Shown one piece after another: positions 16,968 to 23,695 of a DNA stretch of 64,000 nt; the stretch's first letter is position 1, and each line of letters starts with the position of its first letter. A program made the translations under genes and the position numbers. The notes under the pieces were generated by a model. The model was given only the letters and a program-made list of their open reading frames with translations. It made no database searches and was not told where the DNA came from. This DNA is from Bacteroidales bacterium (GTDB lineage: Bacteria; Bacteroidota; Bacteroidia; Bacteroidales; UBA3663), in assembly GCA_017618715.1 (NCBI GenBank), contig JAFZTS010000071.1, positions 1-64,000 on the forward strand, written 5' to 3'.

Positions 16968-18338
16968 ATGAAGAATCTCAAATACCTATTCCTGCTGCCT
17001 CTGGGCATGGTACTGGCCGCGTCGTGCAGCGATGACGACGATGACGGTGCTACGGGCAATCCCGTGCTGCTGGTGAACGGCCTGGCGCAGTCGGCGCAGT
17101 ACGGCGACAGCATCTTCTTCGATGTGGCCTGCTCGGATGCCGAAGGCGTTGACCTTTCGACCCTGAAGGCATATCTCGAGTACAGTGGCGAGCCCGTCTC
17201 TTCGCAGGTGATTCGCACCAAGACCGAGGGCACGTACCACGTGTCGCTCTATGCCCCGCTCTACAAGGCCGTGCCCGATGGCGTGGCTCAGGTCCGCCTC
17301 GTGTTGCAGAACATTCGTCTGGCCAAGACCGAGCAGGTGGTAGATTTGCCGCTTGCACGTCCGCATTACGAGTACCTTACCTTCGTGCCTGCCACTGGCA
17401 GTCCCGTGACGCTGGCCCCCGATGCCGCCGATCCATTCCTTTTCACAGGCAGTTACACCAGTGCCAACCGCACTTTCAAGGGCTATTTCGTGGCTCCCAA
17501 GGACGGAGAGCACGGCACCGAACTGACTTTCGGACAGGGCAATGACGACATCAAGGAGGGCGTTACCGACGCCATCACGATGAATGGCAACAAGGGCGCC
17601 AATGTCGTCAGCTTCAACGTGCTGACCTATGCCTACGGTCCCACCGAGTCCGATCCGAACGCTTCGACCGAAATCGTTTTGACCAAGAGCGACAACGTCT
17701 ATGTGGGCGAGCTCGTCCAGGGCCATACCTACGAGTTTGCCGGCGAGTCGATCATGAATTCGAGCCGCTGGTTCTACGACAGCGACTGGTTCGTCAAGGA
17801 TGCCACGGCGGGCACCTATACCTTCCAGGGCATCACGGGCACCTACAGCATCACGGCCGACTTCACGAACCTGGCTTTCCACATCTGGGTGATGGACGGC
17901 ACTTCGAGCGGCACACTGAAGGCCGACGGCACGGGTGCCATCTGGATCATCGGCAACAATGGCGTGGGTAAGCCTTCGTACACGGCTTCGAACGTGCAAA
18001 GCTGGTGGACGGGCGAAGAGCATGACTACTGCCTGACGCCCATTGCCGAAAAGGTACACAGGATAAGCCTTACCGTGGGCAAGCAGCTCAACGGTGCCGA
18101 CGTGAACTTCAAGTTCTTCGGCCAGGCAGCTTGGGGCACCGAGTTCAAGGGATCGGCTTCGAGCTATCACCTTTCGACCAACAGCGACATCTTCGGCATC
18201 GGTGACGGCAACGGGCACGACGACGGCAACCTCTACCTGCTACCCGACGTCATGCTGACCGACGGCGACACCTACGTCTTCACCATCGATCTGACGAACG
18301 GTTGTTCGAACGGCATCCTGACCATTACAAAAAATTAA
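16968..18338 (+). CDS. Surface lipoprotein, putative glycan-binding protein of PUL A
   Basis: A 456-residue lipoprotein with lipobox LAASCSDDDDDG. The acidic run just after Cys is the known Bacteroidota surface-export signal, so it should face outwards. After an Ig-like N-terminal domain (about 30-130) the protein is all-beta. Its central and C-terminal part recalls SusE-like surface glycan-binding proteins and the DUF5125/DUF5121 domains seen in beta-glucan loci, with aromatic patches (SSRWFYDSDWFV, VQSWWTGEEHDY) that could stack on sugars. Which Pfam domain applies cannot be decided by eye. It is last in the operon; its TAA shares the TTAA at 18335-18338 with the stop of the convergent GH125 gene. 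Confidence 0.75.
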   Translation: MKNLKYLFLLPLGMVLAASCSDDDDDGATGNPVLLVNGLAQSAQYGDSIFFDVACSDAEGVDLSTLKAYLEYSGEPVSSQVIRTKTEGTYHVSLYAPLYKAVPDGVAQVRLVLQNIRLAKTEQVVDLPLARPHYEYLTFVPATGSPVTLAPDAADPFLFTGSYTSANRTFKGYFVAPKDGEHGTELTFGQGNDDIKEGVTDAITMNGNKGANVVSFNVLTYAYGPTESDPNASTEIVLTKSDNVYVGELVQGHTYEFAGESIMNSSRWFYDSDWFVKDATAGTYTFQGITGTYSITADFTNLAFHIWVMDGTSSGTLKADGTGAIWIIGNNGVGKPSYTASNVQSWWTGEEHDYCLTPIAEKVHRISLTVGKQLNGADVNFKFFGQAAWGTEFKGSASSYHLSTNSDIFGIGDGNGHDDGNLYLLPDVMLTDGDTYVFTIDLTNGCSNGILTITKN

Positions 18339-19705
18339 TCGATACTGTTGAGTAAATCCACTTTGCCCTCTTCGACGAGCTTGATGATGAGTTCGCCGAA
18401 GAGGGTATTTGCCCAAGCGAACCATGAACGCGTGAACTGCGAGGCATCGTCCTTGTGGAATGATTCGTGCATGAAGCCTGTGCCTGCATCGGTCTGTAAA
18501 AGCTGACGGATGCAGGCTTTTATTTCCGCATCGTCGCGGCTGGTGAAGGCGCGCATCATGATGCTCATGGGCCAGATGTAGTCGTGGCCGATGTGCGGGC
18601 CGCCGATGCCCTCGCCTGCCTTGCCACGGAAGAAGTAGGGGTTGTCGTCGCTCCACACGAAACGACGTGTGTTCTGATAAATGGGGTCGTCGAAGGGCAC
18701 GTCGCCCAGATAGGCCATGGCCAGGAGACTCGGCACGTTGGCATCGTCCATGAGCAGGTGGTTGCCGAAGCCATCGACCTCGTAGGCATAGATCGGGCCG
18801 TATTTCGGATGGTCGTAGATGGTATATTCCATCAAGGCGGCATGCACCTCGTCGGCAAGGGCGGTGCAGCTTTGAGCCAGGTCGGCGCGATGGTTGACGG
18901 TGGTCAGGATCTCGGCGGCGCGGCGCAGGCTGGTCACGGCCATGAAGTTGCTGGGGACGAGGAAGAGCAGGGTGGTGGCATCGTCGCTGGGACGGAAGGC
19001 GCTGGCGATGAGCCCGCAGGGACGGACGGGCGCGCCCCAACCCTCGTTGTTCATCGTGTCGAGCGCACGGTTGCTGGAACGCAGGAAACGGTAGCTGCCG
19101 CGTCCGTCCTTGCGTTGCTGTTCGGTGAAGACGCGCAGGATGTTCTGGATGGCTTCGATCCACTCCTCGCAGAAGATGCTCGTGTCGCCCGTCACCTGCC
19201 AGTAGTGGTAGGCCAGGCGGATGGGATAGCACGACGAGTCGATCTCGTACTTTCGTTCGTGCAGTTCGGGATGCATGCCGGTGTCGCGCATCCATGGCCC
19301 GTCGGGATTGGGCTCGCGGTTGAAGGCGTTGGCATATGGGTCACAGTTGATGCACTTCCATTGGCGCAGTATTACACCGGCGAGCATTTGGCGCAGGGCT
19401 TCGTCTTGGCCTGCCAACTGCACGTAGGGATAGACCTGTGCCCCGCTGTCGCGCAGCCACATCGCGTGGATATCACCCGTATAGACGAAGGTGTCGGGCT
19501 GTCCGTCCTCGTCCTCCTCGAAATGCACGGTGGTGTCGAGGGTGTTGGGATAACAGGCGGCAAACATCTGCGCCAGTCGCGGGTTGGTGAGCTGGCTGAC
19601 GATGTCGGCAATCTGCTGTTCGACGGCCTCGGAGTGGAAGAGGCGCTCCTCGACGGGGGGACGGAGGGAGGGGTTAAGAAGGGTTAGGAGGAGGGTTAGG
19701 AGCAT
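18335..19705 (-). CDS. Glycoside hydrolase family 125, exo-alpha-1,6-mannosidase
   Basis: A 456-residue inverting, metal-independent alpha-mannosidase of GH125 (former DUF1237). Hallmarks are TGDIHAMWLRDSGAQ (76-90), DTGMHPELHERKYEID, VRPCGLIASAFRPSDD, and GIGGPHIGHDYIWPMS near the end. Family members release alpha-1,6-linked mannose from N-glycans or yeast mannan. The start at 19705 overlaps the end of the metallophosphoesterase gene by 10 nt, implying coupled translation. A longer in-frame start at 19945 would lie wholly inside that gene and is rejected. Oddly, the N-terminus is encoded by a CTCCTAACC-type direct repeat (about 19676-19702) and gives only a short hydrophobic MLLTLLLTLL, so export is uncertain. 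It converges with PUL A and may belong to it functionally. Confidence 0.92.
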   Translation of the reverse strand: MLLTLLLTLLNPSLRPPVEERLFHSEAVEQQIADIVSQLTNPRLAQMFAACYPNTLDTTVHFEEDEDGQPDTFVYTGDIHAMWLRDSGAQVYPYVQLAGQDEALRQMLAGVILRQWKCINCDPYANAFNREPNPDGPWMRDTGMHPELHERKYEIDSSCYPIRLAYHYWQVTGDTSIFCEEWIEAIQNILRVFTEQQRKDGRGSYRFLRSSNRALDTMNNEGWGAPVRPCGLIASAFRPSDDATTLLFLVPSNFMAVTSLRRAAEILTTVNHRADLAQSCTALADEVHAALMEYTIYDHPKYGPIYAYEVDGFGNHLLMDDANVPSLLAMAYLGDVPFDDPIYQNTRRFVWSDDNPYFFRGKAGEGIGGPHIGHDYIWPMSIMMRAFTSRDDAEIKACIRQLLQTDAGTGFMHESFHKDDASQFTRSWFAWANTLFGELIIKLVEEGKVDLLNSID

Positions 19706-20847
19706 GGGGTGGATTTTTTGAGGGTTATCACATTGATTTCGGGCCATGCACCAAGGCGGAAGGAGAGCATGCCGCCGATGCCTGCCGAGATAAAGAGCTG
19801 TTGCGAACCTTGCCGGTAGAGCCCTGCCCATTCGGAATAGATGAGGCGAGAGGGTGAGACATCGGCAACGCGGAAGTGGGCAGCATGGGTGTGGCCTGAG
19901 AAGGTGAGTTGGATATTGGTGGAACGTGTCACTTCCTGGCGCCAATGATAAGGGTCGTGCGTCAGTAGGATTTTGAAGCAGCTATCAGGCACGCCCTGCA
20001 TGGCACGAGGCAGGTCGGCACGTCGCACCTTGCCCGACTTGCCTTCGTTTTCGACCCCGATGACGGCAATCAGCGTACTGTCAAGGTGTATGAGGCGATG
20101 TTCGTTGAGCAACAGGTCCCAGCCCATTTGGCGCTGATAGTTCTTGAGGAGATTGAAGTCGCGTTCGATGGCCTGTGGACTGTCATGGAACGGGCCGTAG
20201 ATGCTGTAGTCGTGGTTGCCCAAGACCGACATAACACCATGGCGCGCCTTGAGTTTTGAGAGAATGTCGATGAAGGGCAGCAACTCCTTGCTTTGCCTCG
20301 ATACGAGGTCGCCCGTGAAGATGATGAGGTCGGGCTGTGCACTGTTCACGCTATCGACAAGCGATTGGATGAAAGCCTTTTGACCTTGGAACATCTCCAA
20401 ATGCAGGTCGGAAATTTGGACGATGCGGAACCCGTCGAACTCGGGAGGCAGGTCTGAAACTTCGATGGTCTGCTGTTTGACAACGAGGTGACGCCAGCCC
20501 CACACCAATCCATAAAGGCAGGTCAGCGAGATGACGAAGGCGACGATGAGGCCGATGGTGCCGAGCGTGGATGCTGCGTTGGTGAAGATTTTCCCTGCTC
20601 CCCAGAAACAGAGTAGCAGCAGTTGGGGCAACACGACGCAAAGAAGCACGATGAAGATGATTCGGAAAAGCAGCGTGTTCATCCCCTTTACGGCCAACAG
20701 GATGATGGACACCATCAGCACAACGACGGGCAGGAAGTGGAGCACCTGCCACACTACGGACAGTTGTCGGAGGTGGTTGTCCCAAATGTACAGGTCGGCA
20801 AGAATGGCCAGAAACAGGATGAAAAAGAATACGATGATTTGCAGCAT
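19696..20847 (-). CDS. Membrane metallophosphoesterase (calcineurin-like)
   Basis: A 383-residue inner-membrane phosphoesterase. The N-terminal 145 residues hold four hydrophobic helices (LQIIVFFFILFLAILADLY onward). The catalytic domain then shows every metal-binding motif in order: ISDLHLE, FTGDLVS, LGNHDY, LTHDP and FSGHTHAAHF. It resembles YkuE/YaeI-type enzymes whose substrates include UDP-diacylglucosamine and other lipid-linked phosphates; the true substrate is unknown. ATG 20847 is chosen because the transmembrane segment starts there and a consensus promoter lies 50-80 nt upstream. The next in-frame ATG upstream (20985) would reach past the promoter into the divergent cls gene. It overlaps GH125 by 10 nt. 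Confidence 0.9.
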   Translation of the reverse strand: MLQIIVFFFILFLAILADLYIWDNHLRQLSVVWQVLHFLPVVVLMVSIILLAVKGMNTLLFRIIFIVLLCVVLPQLLLLCFWGAGKIFTNAASTLGTIGLIVAFVISLTCLYGLVWGWRHLVVKQQTIEVSDLPPEFDGFRIVQISDLHLEMFQGQKAFIQSLVDSVNSAQPDLIIFTGDLVSRQSKELLPFIDILSKLKARHGVMSVLGNHDYSIYGPFHDSPQAIERDFNLLKNYQRQMGWDLLLNEHRLIHLDSTLIAVIGVENEGKSGKVRRADLPRAMQGVPDSCFKILLTHDPYHWRQEVTRSTNIQLTFSGHTHAAHFRVADVSPSRLIYSEWAGLYRQGSQQLFISAGIGGMLSFRLGAWPEINVITLKKSTPCS

Positions 20848-20895
20848 AGGCTCGTTTTTTCCCTGATGGTCCGGTATTTCCGGAGTTTTCGGTGG

Positions 20896-20927
20896 CAAAG
20901 ATAAGTCTTTTATAAGAAAAAAACAAA
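20896..20927 (-). promoter_or_regulatory. Promoter of the metallophosphoesterase-GH125 operon
   Basis: Minus strand: TTTG at 20927-20924 and TATCTTTG at 20903-20896 with a 20-nt spacer. The leader to ATG 20847 is about 40 nt. It is back-to-back with the cls promoter. Confidence 0.75.
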
Positions 20928-20942
20928 AAAATGCGTAATATT

Positions 20943-20974
20943 TTTGTATAACTCCCCAAAACTGCATATCTTTG
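20943..20974 (+). promoter_or_regulatory. Promoter of the cardiolipin synthase gene (near-leaderless)
   Basis: TTTG 20943-20946 and TATCTTTG 20967-20974 have an exact 20-nt spacer. The start codon lies at 20979, only 4 nt after the -7 box, so the transcript would begin at or within a few bases of the ATG. Confidence 0.75.
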
Positions 20975-20978
20975 CGCC

Positions 20979-22388
20979 ATGACATTACCTCTCTGGCTGA
21001 ACATAGTTATCATTGTCTTTGCGATTAACATTATCGTCGTAGTGTTGACGCAGCATCGTCGTCCTACCGAGACCCTCGCATGGATTCTGATGCTCTATTT
21101 CCTGCCGGTGCTGGGTATTCTGCTTTATTATTTCTTCGGTGTGCCTGCGATGCTGAGGCCGCTCATCAGCAAGGAAAGGCTCGCCGAGCTCAAGGCGCAC
21201 ACCGCGCCCTATCGCATTTCAGCCCCAACGGGAGAGGATCAGAGAGGCCCTCGCCTTGTGTCACTGCTTGAGGGTGTCAACCTTGCCTATCCTGTCGGAG
21301 GGAACACCATCAAGGTCTTTACTGTCTGCGGCGACATGTTTGAGGCGATGAAGCTTGACATCCATGCCGCACGTCATCACGTTCACATGGAGTTCTTCAT
21401 GATCGAGGATGACATGGTAGGCGGAGAGTTTGCCGACATCCTCATCGACAAGGCACGTGAAGGCGTGGAGGTGAGGCTGATGTATGATGCTGCGGCCTGC
21501 ATCGGCGTGCCGCGCAAGTTCTTTCGCCGGATAAAGGAGGGCGGTGTCAAGGTCGAGGCGTTCAGTCCTCTGTTCCCGCATCTTTCGCCTTTTTCGAATT
21601 ACCGAAACCACCGCAAGGTGCTCGTGGTGGATGGCGTAGTGGGTTATGCCGGCGGTATGAATCTGGCTGAGCGATATTTGAAGGGGATACGTGGTGGCGT
21701 TTGGCGTGACACCCACGTACGTGTGGAGGGTCCAATCGTCACCGAGCTGCAGACCACCTTCCTCACCGATTGGCAGTTCGCCAGCGGAGAATGGGTGCAC
21801 GACGCGACCTATTATCCCCAGCAAATGCAAGCGGGTGACCTCATGATGCAGGTGGTGACTTCCAATCCGACGGCACCGTTCCGCGTGATTGACCTCTCCT
21901 ATTCCGAAATCCTCTATACGGCAACCCGTTACGTATATTTGCAGTCGCCTTATCTGGTTCCTTCGGAGGCAATCCGCAAGGCACTCTATGCCGCTGCTCT
22001 TTCGGGGGTGGATGTTCGCGTCATGATTCCCACTTATCCCGACAAGGGTTGGGTGGTGATTTATGCTTCGCGCTGGTATATCAGTCAAATGCTCGATGCG
22101 GGAGTGCGCGTCTTCTTCTACGACAACGGCTATCTGCATGCCAAGACCGTCGTGGCCGACGACCGTTTGTTCACAGTGGGCAGCGTCAACATCGACCATC
22201 GCAGCATCAGTCAGGCGTTCGAAGTCACAGCCTTCATCTACGATGCAGAAGTGGCCAGTCGACAGCGACAGACTTTCCTCGACGACTTGCAGTATTGCCA
22301 TGAGATCAAGCGGGAAGAATGGCGCAAGCGCTCCTTATGGGAGCGTGTGAAAGAAAACGTTTGCCGACTGGCTGCGCCTATCCTTTAA
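20979..22388 (+). CDS. cls: Cardiolipin synthase (phospholipase D superfamily)
   Basis: A 469-residue inner-membrane enzyme that condenses phosphatidylglycerol into cardiolipin. Two N-terminal transmembrane helices (about 3-25 and 37-53, with LAWILMLYFLPVLGILLYYF) precede two PLD domains. The HKD motifs are NHRKVLVVDGVVGYAGG in the first half and HAKTVVADDRLFTVGSVNID near residue 390. Length and layout match bacterial ClsA. The ATG at 20979 gives the complete first helix and no other start does, although a promoter -7 box ends only 4 nt before it, implying a leaderless message. It is divergent from the membrane phosphoesterase, another lipid-phosphate-type enzyme. The tail CRLAAPIL is unremarkable. 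Confidence 0.95.
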   Translation: MTLPLWLNIVIIVFAINIIVVVLTQHRRPTETLAWILMLYFLPVLGILLYYFFGVPAMLRPLISKERLAELKAHTAPYRISAPTGEDQRGPRLVSLLEGVNLAYPVGGNTIKVFTVCGDMFEAMKLDIHAARHHVHMEFFMIEDDMVGGEFADILIDKAREGVEVRLMYDAAACIGVPRKFFRRIKEGGVKVEAFSPLFPHLSPFSNYRNHRKVLVVDGVVGYAGGMNLAERYLKGIRGGVWRDTHVRVEGPIVTELQTTFLTDWQFASGEWVHDATYYPQQMQAGDLMMQVVTSNPTAPFRVIDLSYSEILYTATRYVYLQSPYLVPSEAIRKALYAAALSGVDVRVMIPTYPDKGWVVIYASRWYISQMLDAGVRVFFYDNGYLHAKTVVADDRLFTVGSVNIDHRSISQAFEVTAFIYDAEVASRQRQTFLDDLQYCHEIKREEWRKRSLWERVKENVCRLAAPIL

Positions 22389-22390
22389 AA

Positions 22391-22470
22391 TAATATAGTT
22401 CCTATAGTTTTTTATAGTTCCTATAGTTTTATAGTCACTATAGTCAATATAGGTACTATAGCTACTATAC
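22391..22470. repeat. CTATAG-rich intergenic repeat, copy 2
   Basis: About ten TATAG/CTATA words lie between cls and the CE1-like esterase. Positions 22402-22426 are identical over 25 nt to 525-549. No TAnnTTTG promoter can be seen in this gap (22389-22499). Confidence 0.7.
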
Positions 22471-22499
22471 CTAATTAATCCCAAAAATCTTTTAGCACT

Positions 22500-23615
22500 A
22501 TGAAACAATTACTATTCACCCTCGTCCTCTTGATGAGCATCAGTATCACAGCTTCGGCTCAATGGTTCCGCAAACCCACCCCCAACGACACGCTGCAATC
22601 GGTACGCGTCCTCGACAATGGCAACGTCGTTTATAGTATCTATGCACCCAAGGCGCACATCGTTTCGCTCGCCGGCGATGCTATGCCATGGGGCCAGAAG
22701 ATCGAGGCAAAAGAACACGACAACGGCGTTTGGACCATCGAGGTGCCCAATGTGAAGCCCGGTGTCTATCGCTATCACTTCGTTGTGGACGGTCTGCCCG
22801 TCTATGATCCCAAGGCACCTGCCACCACCGAACTCACTGCTGTGGCCACAGTTGCTCCCACAGGAAACGAGTTCTTCGCTTACCGCAAGGACATCCCACA
22901 TGGCGCTATGGCCGTGCGTACTTACGAATCGAAGACCATCGGCGAGACACGCACCATGCGCGTTTGGACACCCGCAGGCTACGAGAAGGGCAAGGAGAAG
23001 CTGCCCGTGCTCTATCTCATTCATGGTGGTGGCGACACCGACACCAGTTGGCCCAATGCAGGAGCTGCCGGCAACATCCTCGACAACCTTTTGGCCGATG
23101 GCAAGATCAAACCCATGATTGTCGTGATGCCCAATGGAACCATTGCCGGTCCCAATGTGCAGGACGAAGTGGCACCTTTCGCCAAGGACATGATTACCGA
23201 CATCATCCCGTTCATCGAAAACAATTACCGTGTGCTCACCGACAAGAACCACCGTGCCATCGCAGGTCTTTCGATGGGTGGCATGGAGACGATGGAGACT
23301 GCTTTCCAGAACATCGATCTCTTCTCCTATGTTTGGGTATTGAGCAGCAGCTTCAACCCGATGGCTGATCCAGCCAAGGAGGCCGAGCGTCTCAATGTAG
23401 CTGCCAATGCTGCCAAGATCAACAAGAGCTTCAAGGTGCTCGTCTTCACCCAGGGCGGTCCTTCCGACATCGCTTACAAGAACTGCGAGAACACACGCAA
23501 GGAGCTCGACAAGGCCGGCATCAAGTATCTCTATGAAGAGAATGCACAGGAAGGCCATAGCTGGGGTACTTGGCGCGCCGACCTTTATGACCTTGCACAG
23601 CGCATCTTCAAATAA
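22500..23615 (+). CDS. Carbohydrate esterase, CE1-like, with N-terminal CBM48-like domain
   Basis: A 371-residue secreted esterase. Signal peptide 1-20 (ends ITASAQ). Residues about 30-105 are an E-set/CBM48-like domain of the kind found at the N-terminus of feruloyl and acetyl esterases (VYSIYAPKAHIVSLAGD, PGVYRYHFVVDG). The alpha/beta-hydrolase domain (about 140-371) shows the oxyanion HGGG at 175-178, nucleophile Ser258 in GLSMGG and catalytic His in EGHSWGTWR. The family removes feruloyl or acetyl groups from xylan or pectin side chains, and which one is undecided. It lies 81 bp before GH78 with no terminator between them, so they are probably co-transcribed and may act on the same substrate. 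Confidence 0.88.
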   Translation: MKQLLFTLVLLMSISITASAQWFRKPTPNDTLQSVRVLDNGNVVYSIYAPKAHIVSLAGDAMPWGQKIEAKEHDNGVWTIEVPNVKPGVYRYHFVVDGLPVYDPKAPATTELTAVATVAPTGNEFFAYRKDIPHGAMAVRTYESKTIGETRTMRVWTPAGYEKGKEKLPVLYLIHGGGDTDTSWPNAGAAGNILDNLLADGKIKPMIVVMPNGTIAGPNVQDEVAPFAKDMITDIIPFIENNYRVLTDKNHRAIAGLSMGGMETMETAFQNIDLFSYVWVLSSSFNPMADPAKEAERLNVAANAAKINKSFKVLVFTQGGPSDIAYKNCENTRKELDKAGIKYLYEENAQEGHSWGTWRADLYDLAQRIFK

Positions 23616-23695
23616 GAAAAGATGCCATTTTCTCTGCTCAGTTGCCGATGAGCCATTTCAGCAAGGATGTTTTGCACTAATAATAACCTACCGAT

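Noticed and set aside
19706-19945. Longer N-terminus for GH125 starting at 19945
   Set aside because: The extension lies wholly within the metallophosphoesterase coding region, is Pro/Arg/Cys-rich and carries no signal peptide.
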